Shown one piece after another: positions 8,885-17,963 of a stretch of DNA of 64,000 nt; positions within the stretch are counted from its first letter, which is position 1, and the number at the start of each line of letters is the position of its first letter. Source of the DNA: Azospirillum oryzae (lineage in GTDB: Bacteria > Pseudomonadota > Alphaproteobacteria > Azospirillales > Azospirillaceae); NCBI RefSeq assembly GCF_008364795.1, contig NZ_VTTM01000005.1, positions 248,001 through 312,000 of the forward strand, given 5' to 3'. Below the pieces are notes generated by a model, which had not been told where the DNA came from, made no database searches, and saw nothing but the letters and a program-made list of their open reading frames with translations. A program made the translations under genes and the position numbers.

Positions 8885-9574
8885 ATGGAGATGTCCGCCG
8901 ATATGCCGCACCACGGCACAGACCCGGACGGGCGCCCACGCCCCGCGGTGCCGCAACGGCTGATCGTCGGCATTTCCGGCGCCTCGGGTGTGGTGTACGG
9001 CATCCGGATGCTGCAGACCCTGCGGGCGCTGGACATCGAGACGCATCTGGTGCTGACCCGCTCGGCGGAGGTCACCATCGCCATGGAGACCGACTGGAAG
9101 ATCGCAGAAGTCCGCGCGCTCGCCAGCGTCGCCCACCCGGCGGACGACATCGCGGCCTCGATCTCCTCCGGGTCGTTCCGGACGATGGGCATGGTGGTGG
9201 CGCCCTGCTCCATGCGCAGCATGTCCGACATCGCCTGCGGCACCACGACCGGCCTGTTGAGCCGGGCGGCCGACGTCGTGCTGAAGGAGCGGCGCCGGCT
9301 TGTGTTGATGGTCCGCGAGACGCCGCTCCATCTCGGCCACCTGCGCACGATGACAGCCCTGGCCGAGATGGGCGCGATCATCGCTCCGCCGGTCCCGGCC
9401 TTCTACGCAAAGCCCGACGGGCTGGACGACCTGATCGACCATACGGTCGGACGAGTGTTGGACCTGTTCGACCTGGACAGCGGACGGGTGCGGCGCTGGG
9501 GCGAAACCGCACGCCGGTCCGGCCGTTCCCCCGCCCGCCAGGCCCCGGCCGATCAGCCGAGCGCGAGCGTCTGA
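8885..9574 (+). CDS. UbiX-family flavin prenyltransferase
   Basis: A 229-residue flavoprotein of the UbiX/Pad1 family, which attaches a dimethylallyl group to FMN to make the prenyl-FMN cofactor of UbiD enzymes. Signatures: L-I-V-G-I-S-G-A-S-G-V-V-Y-G at the FMN site, V-V-A-P-C-S-M-R-S-M-S-D-I-A-C-G in the middle, R-E-T-P-L-H-L-G-H-L and A-P-P-V-P-A-F-Y near the C-terminus. An AGGATGAGGA stretch precedes the ATG. The stop overlaps the start of the LysR gene (TGATG at 9572-9576). It supplies the cofactor for the UbiD protein encoded at 2528-3970. Confidence 0.93.
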   Translation: MEMSADMPHHGTDPDGRPRPAVPQRLIVGISGASGVVYGIRMLQTLRALDIETHLVLTRSAEVTIAMETDWKIAEVRALASVAHPADDIAASISSGSFRTMGMVVAPCSMRSMSDIACGTTTGLLSRAADVVLKERRRLVLMVRETPLHLGHLRTMTALAEMGAIIAPPVPAFYAKPDGLDDLIDHTVGRVLDLFDLDSGRVRRWGETARRSGRSPARQAPADQPSASV

Positions 9575-10524
9575 TGGACCTGCGCCAGCTCCAGTATTTC
9601 ATGTGCCTGTACGAGGAAGGCAACGTGACCCGCGCCGCGCGCCGGCTGAACGTCGTGCAGCCGGCGCTGAGCATGCAGATCGCCAAGCTCGAGGCCGAAC
9701 TCGGCGAGAAGCTGTTCGAGCGCAGCCCGCAGGGCATGATCCCGACGGCGGCCGGCAGAACCATGTTCCGGCTGTTCCTGCCGATCCTGCGCGACATCGC
9801 CGCCGCCAAGCAGGAGATCAGCAATCTGGCCGGCCGCATCTCCGGCCAGGTCTCCATTGGCCTGATCGCCTCGGTCACCCAGTCGGTGCTGTCGCGGACG
9901 ATCGAGATCTTCTCCAACCAGTACCCCAGCGTGGAGTTGAGCGTCGCCGACGGCTACACCGCCACCTTCGTGGAGCAGGTGACCTCGGGCCAACTGGACA
10001 TCGCGGTGATCAACCGGCCGCGCAAGCGGCTGGCGCTGGAAACCACGGACATCCTGAACGAGGAGATGGTGCTGGTCAGCGGGGCCGCGCAACCGCCTCC
10101 CCTGCCAGACACGGTACGGCTCAGCGACCTCGCGCAGTTCCGTCTGGTCATCCCGTCCAAGCGGCACGGGCTGCGGGCGGTGCTGGAACAGGCCGCCGAG
10201 GCGCAGGGCATCGACCTGAAACCGCAGCTTGAGATCGATACCCTGATCTCCATCGCGGAACTGGTTGCGCGCACCGACTGGGTCACCGTGCTGCCCAGCA
10301 TCGCCGTCCATCGCGGTCTGGCCGACGGCACCCTGCGGGCGACGCCGATCGTGGAACCGACCATCGTGCGCACGCTCGCTTGGCTCCACCACCCGCGGCG
10401 GCCGCTTAGCCTTGCCGCCGTCCGCTTCATGGAAACCATGAACGAACGCCTGATCGAGGCGGCGCGCCCCGGTGCGCATCTGGATGCCGTCCGGGCTGCC
10501 GCCGAATGCCATCAGGCAAAGTGA
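9574..10524 (+). CDS. LysR-type transcriptional regulator
   Basis: A 316-residue regulator: winged HTH at residues 1-60 (M-D-L-R-Q-L-Q-Y-F start, then A-A-R-R-L-N-V-V-Q-P-A-L-S recognition helix) and a periplasmic-binding-protein-like effector domain from about residue 90. Translationally coupled to ubiX by a one-base TGATG overlap. The position between ubiX and the aldehyde dehydrogenase, next to the divergent promoter region, makes it the likely activator of the whole aromatic-acid cluster. The inducer is presumably the imported acid or a product of it. Confidence 0.92.
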   Translation: MDLRQLQYFMCLYEEGNVTRAARRLNVVQPALSMQIAKLEAELGEKLFERSPQGMIPTAAGRTMFRLFLPILRDIAAAKQEISNLAGRISGQVSIGLIASVTQSVLSRTIEIFSNQYPSVELSVADGYTATFVEQVTSGQLDIAVINRPRKRLALETTDILNEEMVLVSGAAQPPPLPDTVRLSDLAQFRLVIPSKRHGLRAVLEQAAEAQGIDLKPQLEIDTLISIAELVARTDWVTVLPSIAVHRGLADGTLRATPIVEPTIVRTLAWLHHPRRPLSLAAVRFMETMNERLIEAARPGAHLDAVRAAAECHQAK

Positions 10525-10561
10525 TCTCATTGATTAGAATAGACTATTTGCCTTGACACCG

Positions 10562-10582
10562 CCGCCAGGGATTAGCTGGCGG
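10562..10582. promoter_or_regulatory. 7-7-7 inverted repeat upstream of the aldehyde dehydrogenase
   Basis: CCGCCAG, seven bases, then CTGGCGG: a perfect inverted repeat 72 bases before the chosen aldehyde dehydrogenase start. No T tract follows, so it is not an ordinary terminator for the LysR gene. It could be an operator or an mRNA leader hairpin. Confidence 0.4.
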
Positions 10583-10653
10583 TGGGAAGGAGAGCGCGCA
10601 GGTCCCGCGCGCCCCCCGCAATGAAAACGTCCAACAAGCATGGGAGGATAGCG

Positions 10654-12105
10654 GTGACCAATCTGGACAGCCGGCATTGGATCGACGGCGCGTGGGTGAC
10701 CGGCACCGAGCGCTTCGCCAGCATCAATCCAGCCGACGGCAGCGTCGTCGGCCATGCCGCCGAGGGCGGACGCGCCGAGGCCGACGCCGCCATCGGCGCC
10801 GCGCATGCGGCCTTCAATCGGCCCGATTGGGCACAGAATCCGCGGCTGCGCCAATCCGTCCTGCTCGGCTGGGCCGACAGGCTCGACGCCGAGGCCGAGG
10901 ATCTCGCCCGCCTGCTGACGCTGGAGAACGGCAAGGCCATCGCCCAGTCGCGGGGCGAGATCGCCGGCGCCATTTCGGAAATCCGCTATTACGGCGGCCT
11001 CGCCCGCCATGTCCCCAGCCATGTGCTGGAGGTCGAACCGGGCGTGCTGTCCACCATGCTGCGCGAACCGGCCGGCGTGGCGGCGCTGATCATTCCGTGG
11101 AATGCGCCGGCGGTGCTGCTGGCGCGGGCCATCGGCCCGGCACTGGCCTGCGGCTGCACCGTCGTGGTCAAGCCGGCGGCGCAGACCACCCTGCTGACCG
11201 CCGCCTTCCTCCGCACCCTGTCCGAGGTCCCCGGCCTGCCCCGCGGCGTCTGCAACATGGTCAGCGAGACCGGCCATGCCGCCGCCGCCCGCCTGGTCGA
11301 CTCGCCGCTGGTCGACGTGGTCAGCTTCACCGGATCGACGGCCACCGGCAAGCGCATTATGGTCGCGGCGGCGGACACCATGAAGAAGCTATCACTGGAA
11401 CTGGGCGGCAAGAGCTGCTGCGTCGTCTTCCCCGACACCGATACGGCGGAGACCGCGGCGCGTATCGCCACCGCCGCCACCATCATCTCCGGCCAGCAAT
11501 GCACCGCCGCCCGCCGGGTGCTGGTCCATGCATCGGCCTTCGACGCGATGAAGACTCATCTGCGGGCGGCGCTGGCGGCCATGACGGTGGGGAACGGCCT
11601 CGATCCGGCGATACGGATGGGGCCGCTGATCGACCGGCCGGCGCGTGACCAAGTGCAAACCCAGGTCGAACGGGCCTTCGATACCTGTGACGAGGTGCTA
11701 CTGCGCGGCGGCGTGCCGAAGGACTCCCCGGCCGCCGCGTCGTTCCTCACCCCGTCGCTGGTGGCGCACGACGACCCGTCCGCCTTCTTCTGCCAGGACG
11801 AGATCTTCGGTCCCTTCGTTGTGCTGGAGCGTTTCGAGACCGAGGCGGAGGCGGTGGCCAAGGCCAACAACACGGCGTTCGGCCTGTCGGCCAGCGTCTG
11901 GACCCGCGACGGCGCCCGGGCGCTGCGCATGGCCCGGGCGTTGCGCAACGGAACCGTCTGGATCAACGATCACAACCGCCTGTTCGCCGAGGCGGAAACC
12001 GGCGGCTACCGGCAGAGCGGGCTTGGCCGGTTGCACGGCTACGATGCCTTCGCCGATTTCACGGAGCTCAAGCACATCTGTCAGATGGTGGGGACCATCG
12101 GCTGA
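10654..12105 (+). CDS. NAD(P)-dependent aldehyde dehydrogenase
   Basis: A 483-residue ALDH-superfamily enzyme from the start I chose: GTG at 10654 behind GGGAGGA, which puts the first family motif (H-W-I-D-G-A-W-V) at the usual place. In-frame upstream starts at 10621 and 10582 lack ribosome sites. It has E-L-G-G-K at the catalytic Glu, then S-G-Q-Q-C-T-A with the nucleophilic Cys, and E-I-F-G-P-F-V near the C-terminus. It would oxidise the aldehyde made by the TPP decarboxylase to the acid, completing hydroxy acid, oxo acid, aldehyde, acid before UbiD decarboxylation. Confidence 0.9.
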   Translation: MTNLDSRHWIDGAWVTGTERFASINPADGSVVGHAAEGGRAEADAAIGAAHAAFNRPDWAQNPRLRQSVLLGWADRLDAEAEDLARLLTLENGKAIAQSRGEIAGAISEIRYYGGLARHVPSHVLEVEPGVLSTMLREPAGVAALIIPWNAPAVLLARAIGPALACGCTVVVKPAAQTTLLTAAFLRTLSEVPGLPRGVCNMVSETGHAAAARLVDSPLVDVVSFTGSTATGKRIMVAAADTMKKLSLELGGKSCCVVFPDTDTAETAARIATAATIISGQQCTAARRVLVHASAFDAMKTHLRAALAAMTVGNGLDPAIRMGPLIDRPARDQVQTQVERAFDTCDEVLLRGGVPKDSPAAASFLTPSLVAHDDPSAFFCQDEIFGPFVVLERFETEAEAVAKANNTAFGLSASVWTRDGARALRMARALRNGTVWINDHNRLFAEAETGGYRQSGLGRLHGYDAFADFTELKHICQMVGTIG

Positions 12106-12377
12106 CCGCGTGTCGGGAAACCGGGGGGAACGTCACCGGCGACAGGATACCGCACCGGCAGTTGGGCGAATGGACGCGTCGGCCATGAGGGCAATAGGGC
12201 GGGCCTGCCTATCCGGTCGATGCCGGGTAACGGGTACGGCGGCTCATCGATTTCCCCTTCCCCCCGGTCTATGGCAGCGAAGGTGACGTCGCTCCCCTCA
12301 GCCCCGTCCAGATGCGGACGCGGCGGACCGGCATGTATGAATGGGCGGATCCGCATGGGTAAGCCCCATCACGCCCG
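12106..12377. other. Intergenic gap between convergent genes
   Basis: 272 bases between the converging aldehyde dehydrogenase and GntR genes. I see no convincing reading frame, repeat or T-tailed hairpin. Confidence 0.5.
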
Positions 12378-13127
12378 TCACCGCACTTCATTCACATAGC
12401 GGTGATCATCCGTCAGCGTGCGGTGATGACTGATGATCGTCAGGGTTCCGGTCTGGTCGAACGCCTCCTCGTCGATGACCAGGAGCGGCGTCGGGTCGGG
12501 AACGCCGAGGTCGGCGCGATCCTCGGCAGTGGCGAGCCCGGCCGAGACCCGTTCGCGCACGGCGGAAATGCGGATGCCGTGAACGTCGAGCAGATGGAGG
12601 TAGAGCCGCTGCGGCACCAGTGACGGGTCCAGCGGGAAATCGGGCACCCGGCGGGCCACCAGCGCGATGTGGGAGCGCATCACCGCCCGCCCATCCACCC
12701 GCCGCAGCCGCAGGATGCGGATCAGCGGCTCGCCCGGCTCCTCGCCCAGCAGCGCGGCCTCGCCGGCGGTGGCCGGGCTGCGCGAGATATCCGTCACCAC
12801 CGCCTCGGACGACAGCAGCCGGCCGTCGCCGCCATGCAGGCGGTAATACTGGAAGAAGAAGCGCAGGCTGTGCTGCGGCGTACGCCCGGTGACCACCGTC
12901 CCGGTCTTGCGCCGGCGCATCAGCATGCCGTCCGCAGTCAGGTCGGCCATCGCGCGGCGCATCGTTCCCACCGCAACTCCGTAATCCGCGGCCAGCGCGA
13001 CCTCGCCCGGCAGCACCATGCCGGGCGGCCATTCGCCCAGCAGAATGGCTTCCGCCATGCGGCGCTTGACGTGCTCGTAGAGCGGGATCGGCAGGTCACC
13101 CGCCATGTTTGCCGTCTTTTTGCTCAC
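12378..13127 (-). CDS. GntR-family regulator, HutC/UTRA type
   Basis: A 249-residue regulator. Residues about 15-80 form the GntR winged helix (P-L-Y-E-H-V-K-R-R-M, then L-P-G-E-V-A-L-A and G-T-M-R-R-A-M). Residues about 95-240 form a UTRA ligand domain (L-R-R-V-D-G-R-A-V-M-R-S-H). The start is a GTG with GAGG six bases upstream; an ATG at 13106 is an alternative. It diverges from the peptide-importer operon, and a palindrome lies between the two, so it probably represses that operon until a substrate-derived ligand binds. Confidence 0.9.
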   Translation of the reverse strand: MSKKTANMAGDLPIPLYEHVKRRMAEAILLGEWPPGMVLPGEVALAADYGVAVGTMRRAMADLTADGMLMRRRKTGTVVTGRTPQHSLRFFFQYYRLHGGDGRLLSSEAVVTDISRSPATAGEAALLGEEPGEPLIRILRLRRVDGRAVMRSHIALVARRVPDFPLDPSLVPQRLYLHLLDVHGIRISAVRERVSAGLATAEDRADLGVPDPTPLLVIDEEAFDQTGTLTIISHHRTLTDDHRYVNEVR

Positions 13128-13169
13128 TACCGCCTCGAAAATAGCCAGAAATTGCTTGAATCTTGACGA

Positions 13170-13198
13170 TTGACAAAGATTTGTGCGCCGGTCACATT
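13170..13198 (+). promoter_or_regulatory. Possible promoter of the peptide-import operon
   Basis: A perfect TTGACA at 13170-13175 and, after 17 bases, CACATT as a weak -10. It lies 34 bases before the first M20 gene and directly abuts the palindrome at 13197, so a repressor bound there would cover the promoter. Confidence 0.4.
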
Positions 13199-13217
13199 TC
13201 TTTATAGAATATAGAAA
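13197..13217. promoter_or_regulatory. Palindromic operator candidate for the GntR/HutC regulator
   Basis: A 21-base AT-rich imperfect palindrome: TTTCT-x-TAT on the left mirrors ATA-x-AGAAA on the right. It sits in the 104-base gap between the divergent GntR regulator and the M20/ABC operon, 15 bases before the M20 start. Its position and symmetry fit a dimeric repressor site. Confidence 0.5.
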
Positions 13218-13231
13218 ACAGCGAGCATGTC

Positions 13232-14605
13232 ATGGACAATCGGCATGGAAACGGCCGGCCCACCGGTGACGACTCCCTCGATGCGGCGATGGCCTGGATC
13301 GCGCGGTCCGCGGAACCCGCCGTGGCCGATCTCGCCCGTATGATCGCTGTCGACACGTCCTTTCCTCCCGGTGCCGGCTACGACGCCTTTGCCGACCTGA
13401 TGGATGAGCTGATCGCCCCGCTGGGCTTCCGCTCCAGCCGGGTCGTCGTCCCCGATGCCCTGTGGCGGGTGCCCGGCGGGCCGGCGTCCGGACGGCGCAC
13501 CAATCTCATCGGCGAACGGGAGACGGGCAAGCCGGTTCTCGGGCTGTATTTCCATGTCGACACCGTGCCCGCCGCCGCCGGCTGGGACAAGGACCCGCTC
13601 CGCCTGACCCGCGACGGCGACCGGCTGTACGGGCTGGGCGCCGCCGACATGAAGGGAACCATCGCCGCCGTGCTGCTGGCGTTGCGCGCCGCCGAGGCCT
13701 GCGGCCTGCCGCTGGCCTACGACCCGATGCTGCTGTTCTGCACCGACGAGGAGGGCGGGCTCTATCCCGGCGTGCGCTACCTCGCCGAACAGGGGCTGCT
13801 GAAGGGGCATGTCCTGAACTTCAACGGCAGTGCGGCGCCGCGCATCTGGGCGGGCTGCTTCGGCCTGTTCAACCTGCTGATCCGGCTGCATGGCCACACC
13901 GTCCATGCCGGCGAGGGCAACCGCTCCGGCTCCGGCGCCAACGCCATCGAGGCGGCACTGCCGCTGCTCCAGGCCTTGACCGACCTCAAGCCGGTGGTGG
14001 CGCAACGCACCTCGGCCCTGCCGCCGCCGCCGACCGCCTCCGGCCCGCTGGCCGCCCGGCTCGACATCGCCGCCGCCCATGGCGGCATCTGCGGCGGCCA
14101 GGTCCCCTCGCTGTTCGAGATCCTGGTCTGCCGCCGCTACGCTCCGGAAGAGAACTATGAGGAGGCGCGGGCCGAGATCGAGGCGGCGATTGCCCAGGCG
14201 ATGGCCGGGAATCCCGACATCGCGGTGGACATCCAACTAGTCGGCCATCTCGCCCCGACCGGCGACCCGACCGGGCCGCACTGGCCGCGCTGGCAGGCGG
14301 CGCTGTCGGCCGGCTTCGGCTACCGCCCGGACGAGTTCCGCGCCTGGGGGGCGGCCAGCTGCTCCGACTTCGGCTGGGTCCAGCGCACCGGCATGCAGGA
14401 GGTGCTGCTGACCGGGCTCGGCCGGCCCGAGCGCAACGTCCACTCCCCCGACGAACACACCACCGTCGCCGACATCGTGGCATTGGCGCAGAGCGTGCTG
14501 GCCTATCTGGCCGCCGGCTTCGCCCCCGACCTGATCCCCGAAAAGACCGATCCGAACGCCGTGCCGACCCCGGTCCGCGGCCCGCAGAAGGAGTCCGACC
14601 GATGA
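13232..14605 (+). CDS. M20-family metallopeptidase/deacylase
   Basis: A 457-residue ArgE/DapE/CPG2-type amidohydrolase. Metal and catalytic motifs are largely intact: Y-F-H-V-D-T-V-P (His and Asp), G-A-A-D-M-K-G (bridging Asp), T-D-E-E-G-G (catalytic and ligand Glu) and V-H-S-P-D-E-H near the C-terminus. The usual G-E-P ligand segment reads N-G-S-A-A-P. It is the first gene of the operon opposite the GntR regulator and overlaps the binding-protein gene by four bases. It likely cleaves an imported N-acyl amino acid or peptide. Confidence 0.87.
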   Translation: MDNRHGNGRPTGDDSLDAAMAWIARSAEPAVADLARMIAVDTSFPPGAGYDAFADLMDELIAPLGFRSSRVVVPDALWRVPGGPASGRRTNLIGERETGKPVLGLYFHVDTVPAAAGWDKDPLRLTRDGDRLYGLGAADMKGTIAAVLLALRAAEACGLPLAYDPMLLFCTDEEGGLYPGVRYLAEQGLLKGHVLNFNGSAAPRIWAGCFGLFNLLIRLHGHTVHAGEGNRSGSGANAIEAALPLLQALTDLKPVVAQRTSALPPPPTASGPLAARLDIAAAHGGICGGQVPSLFEILVCRRYAPEENYEEARAEIEAAIAQAMAGNPDIAVDIQLVGHLAPTGDPTGPHWPRWQAALSAGFGYRPDEFRAWGAASCSDFGWVQRTGMQEVLLTGLGRPERNVHSPDEHTTVADIVALAQSVLAYLAAGFAPDLIPEKTDPNAVPTPVRGPQKESDR

Positions 14606-16188
14606 GTTCCGTGACCCGCCGCCTCTTCCTCTCCGGGACCGCCGCCGGCCTCGGCACCCTGCCCGCCTTCGGCCTGACGGGCATGGCACCGGCCTTCGCC
14701 CAGTCGGCCCCAGCCAAATCTACACCGGGCCGCGGCGGCGTGCTGCGCATCTCGGTCGATCAGGCCGCCAGCGTCATCCACCCGCTGCGCACCCGCGTGA
14801 ACCCGGAATATCTGGTGGCGGAGCTGCTCTATTCCGGCCTGACGCGGCTCGCCGCCGGAATGACGGTGGAGCCGGACCTCGCCGAATCCTGGTCGCCCGA
14901 CCAGACGCTGACCGAATGGACCTTCATCCTGCGGCAGGGCCTGACCTTCCATGACGGGTCGCCCTGCACCTCGAAAGACGTGGTCGCCACCTTCACCGCC
15001 ATCCTCGATCCCAAGACCGCCTCGCCGGGCCGCACCAACGTCGGCCCGATCAAGGAGGTGATGGCCAAGGACGAGCGGACCGTGCTGTTCCGCCTGACCT
15101 CGCCCTATGCCGACCTGCCGGTGGCGCTGGCCTACACCAACGCCCGCATCGTCCCGGCCAAGGTGATCGAGACCGATCTCGACAGCCTGTCGCGCAGCGC
15201 GGTCGGCACCGGGCCGTTCAAGCTGGTCTCCTTCGAACCCGACCGCAAGATCGTGGTGGAGCGCAACCCGGCCTATTACGACCCGGCGCGCCCCTATCTC
15301 GACCGGGTCGAGGTGCTGGTCTATCCCGACCGCACCGCCGAAGCCTCGGCGCTGATCTCCGGCGACATCGATCTGATGCTGGGCACCGCCCCCGGCGAAT
15401 ACCAGCGGCTGGAGAAGGCCTCCGGCGTCAAGGCGCTGCGCGTGCCGTCGGGCCAGTTCCTGAACGTCAACATGGGCTGCGACCAGAAGCCCTTCTCCGA
15501 CCCGCGCGTCCGCAAGGCGCTGGCGCTCTCCGTCGACCGCGAGGCGATGGTGGGCTTCGTCGCCGGCGGCTACGGCACCCCCGGCAACGACACGCCGATC
15601 AGCCCGGCTTACCGTTTCCACCGCGAGCAGCCGCTGCGCAAGGCCGACCTCGCCCAGGCGAAGAAGCTGCTGGCCGAGGCCGGCTATCCGAACGGCGTCG
15701 ACCTGACCATGATCGCGTCGGACAAGCCGGGCACCCGCACCGAGCTGGCGGTCGCCATCCGCGAGATGGCGAAGCCCGCCGGCTTCCGCATCCAGGTGCA
15801 GACGATGCCGCACGCCACCTATCTGGATCAGGTGTGGAAGAAGGGCAACTTCTACGTCGGCTTCTACAACATGCAGGCGACCGCCGACGCGGTCTTCTCG
15901 CTGCTCTACACCTCCGACGCCGCCTGGAACGAGACGCGCTGGAACAACAAGGATTTCGACGCCCTGGTCGCCGAGGCGCGGACCAAGACCGAAGAGGCGG
16001 AGCGAGCCGCCCTCTATGCCAAGGCGCAGCAGCTGATGCATGACGAGGTGCCCTCGGTCATCCCTGTCTTCTTCGACCTGCTGGCGGCACGGCGCGATTA
16101 CGTCGAGGGCTACGACCTGCACCCGCGCGGCTCGGTGTTCCGCCTCGACTTCGTCTCGCTCGGGGCGGCTGCGCCCAAGCGGAGTTGA
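14602..16188 (+). CDS. ABC transporter substrate-binding protein, family 5 (Dpp/Opp type)
   Basis: A 528-residue periplasmic binding protein. The N-terminus has a twin-arginine signal (T-R-R-L-F-L-S-G, hydrophobic stretch, cleavage near A-F-A-Q). The body has family 5 features: L-A-E-S-W-S-P-D, W-T-F-I-L-R-Q-G-L-T-F-H-D-G and the Gly-rich G-T-G-P-F-K-L segment. Family 5 proteins bind peptides or related solutes. Start overlaps the M20 stop (ATGA). It delivers solute to the two permeases that follow. Confidence 0.93.
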   Translation: MSSVTRRLFLSGTAAGLGTLPAFGLTGMAPAFAQSAPAKSTPGRGGVLRISVDQAASVIHPLRTRVNPEYLVAELLYSGLTRLAAGMTVEPDLAESWSPDQTLTEWTFILRQGLTFHDGSPCTSKDVVATFTAILDPKTASPGRTNVGPIKEVMAKDERTVLFRLTSPYADLPVALAYTNARIVPAKVIETDLDSLSRSAVGTGPFKLVSFEPDRKIVVERNPAYYDPARPYLDRVEVLVYPDRTAEASALISGDIDLMLGTAPGEYQRLEKASGVKALRVPSGQFLNVNMGCDQKPFSDPRVRKALALSVDREAMVGFVAGGYGTPGNDTPISPAYRFHREQPLRKADLAQAKKLLAEAGYPNGVDLTMIASDKPGTRTELAVAIREMAKPAGFRIQVQTMPHATYLDQVWKKGNFYVGFYNMQATADAVFSLLYTSDAAWNETRWNNKDFDALVAEARTKTEEAERAALYAKAQQLMHDEVPSVIPVFFDLLAARRDYVEGYDLHPRGSVFRLDFVSLGAAAPKRS

Positions 16189-16192
16189 GTCC

Positions 16193-17140
16193 GTGAGCGC
16201 ATCCTGGCTCCTGCGGCGGCTGGCGCTGATCCTCTACACGGTCTTCATCGTGTCGGTGCTGGTCTTCGGCATCACCCAGGCGCTGCCGGCCGACGCCGCC
16301 GTCACCCTGCTGGGCGAGAACGCCACCGCCGAGGCGCTGAACGCGATCCGCGAGCGCCTCGGCCTCGGCGACCCGATCTGGTGGCAGTATCTGCGCTGGG
16401 TCGGCCATGCCGCGACCGGCGATTTCGGCCTGTCGATGCGTACCGGCCAGCCGGTGGGACCGGAGATGCTGACGGCGCTCGGCCGTTCGCTTCTGCTGGC
16501 CGTCGCCGCCATCCTGGTCATGCTGGTGATCGCCGTGCCGCTGGGCATGGTGGCGGCGGTGCGCCAGGGCAAGCTGGCCGACATGGCGACCGGGCTGATC
16601 TCCTATCTCGGGGTCTCCTTCCCGGAATTCGTCACCGCGACGCTGCTCGCCATGCTGCTGGCCGACACCCTGCAATGGCTGCCGGCCACCGGCTACGTCT
16701 CGCCGCTGGAGGATTTCGGCGGCGCTGTTCGGCATCTGGCCCTGCCGGTGCTGACCGCTTCGCTGATCCTGGTGGCACATGTCGCCCGCATGGTGCGGTC
16801 GGAAACGCTCGACGTGCTGCACAGCGACTATATCCGCGCCGCACGGCTGAAGGGGCTGCCGGAACGCACGGTGCTGGTCCGCCACGCCCTGCGCAACGCG
16901 CTGCTGCCGGTGGTCACCATCGTGGCGCTGGATGTCGGCTATCTGCTGGGCGGCATCATCGTGATCGAGGAGATCTTCGCCATTCCCGGCATCGGCCGGC
17001 AGCTGATGGTGGCGGTCACCGCCCGCGACCTGCCATCGATCCAGGCCGGTGCCCTCATCATGTCGGCGACCTACGCCGTCGCCAACACGCTGGCCGACGT
17101 CGCCTACGCCGTCCTCGACAAGAGGATCCGCTATGACTGA
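16193..17140 (+). CDS. ABC transporter permease, DppB type
   Basis: A 315-residue inner-membrane permease with six predicted helices and the cytoplasmic EAA-type loop D-Y-I-R-A-A-R-L-K-G-L-P. I chose the GTG at 16193, four bases after the binding-protein stop, because the sequence from there begins directly with the first helix; upstream in-frame starts lie inside the previous gene. It pairs with the DppC-type permease. Confidence 0.92.
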   Translation: MSASWLLRRLALILYTVFIVSVLVFGITQALPADAAVTLLGENATAEALNAIRERLGLGDPIWWQYLRWVGHAATGDFGLSMRTGQPVGPEMLTALGRSLLLAVAAILVMLVIAVPLGMVAAVRQGKLADMATGLISYLGVSFPEFVTATLLAMLLADTLQWLPATGYVSPLEDFGGAVRHLALPVLTASLILVAHVARMVRSETLDVLHSDYIRAARLKGLPERTVLVRHALRNALLPVVTIVALDVGYLLGGIIVIEEIFAIPGIGRQLMVAVTARDLPSIQAGALIMSATYAVANTLADVAYAVLDKRIRYD

Positions 17141-17963
17141 CCTGCTGCGTCGGCTGATGCGCACGCCGCAAGGCGCCATCGGCCTGCTCCTGCTGGCGGT
17201 GCTGGCCGCGGCTTGCCTGTTCGGCCCCTGGCTGGCGCCTCACGACCCGGAGAAGATGGACTTCCTCGGCCGCTTCCGTCCGCTCGGCGCCCAGAACTGG
17301 TTCGGCGCCGACCAGTTCGGCCGCGACGTGCTGAGCCGCCTGCTGGTCGGCGCCCGCTCCACCCTGCCGATGGCGCTGGCCGCCACCCTGCTTGGCACCG
17401 TCGCAGGCGCGGTGGTCGGCACCGCCTCGGCCTATCTCGGCGGGCGCTGGGACGAGGCGATCATGCGCACCATCGACGCGGTGATGGCGGTGCCCGGCCT
17501 GCTGCTCGCCCTGCTGCTGGTCAGCACGCTGGGCAACGGCGCCGGCAACGCGATGATCGCCATCGCCGTTACCTTCGCCCCCGGCATGGCGCGCGTCACC
17601 CGCGCGGTGGCGCTGACCGTGCGCGGCCAGGACTATGTCAAGTCGGCCACGGTGCGCGGCGAGAGCGCGTCCTGGATCATCTTCCGCGAGATGCTGCCCA
17701 ACGTTATGGCTCCGGTGGTGATCGAGGCGACGATCCGCGTCTCCTTCGCGGTGATGCTGTTCGCCACCCTCAGCTTCCTCGGCCTCGGCGCCCAGCCGCC
17801 GGCCTCCGAATGGGGCCTGATGGTCGCGGAGGCGCGCCAGTACGTCCACCAGGCACCCTGGATCATCATCGCGCCGTCGCTGGCCATCGCCATGACCGCC
17901 ATCGCCTTCAACCTGCTCGGCGACGGGCTGCGTGACGCCATGAACCCGCGGGACGAACGATGA
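17133..17963 (+). CDS. ABC transporter permease, DppC type
   Basis: A 276-residue permease starting at ATG 17133 (eight bases inside the end of the previous gene). It has an N-terminal helix, the conserved G-A-D-Q-F-G-R-D-V-L-S-R periplasmic segment and the coupling loop D-Y-V-K-S-A-T-V-R-G-E. Partner of the DppB-type subunit. Its stop overlaps the ATPase start (ATGA). Confidence 0.92.
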   Translation: MTDLLRRLMRTPQGAIGLLLLAVLAAACLFGPWLAPHDPEKMDFLGRFRPLGAQNWFGADQFGRDVLSRLLVGARSTLPMALAATLLGTVAGAVVGTASAYLGGRWDEAIMRTIDAVMAVPGLLLALLLVSTLGNGAGNAMIAIAVTFAPGMARVTRAVALTVRGQDYVKSATVRGESASWIIFREMLPNVMAPVVIEATIRVSFAVMLFATLSFLGLGAQPPASEWGLMVAEARQYVHQAPWIIIAPSLAIAMTAIAFNLLGDGLRDAMNPRDER

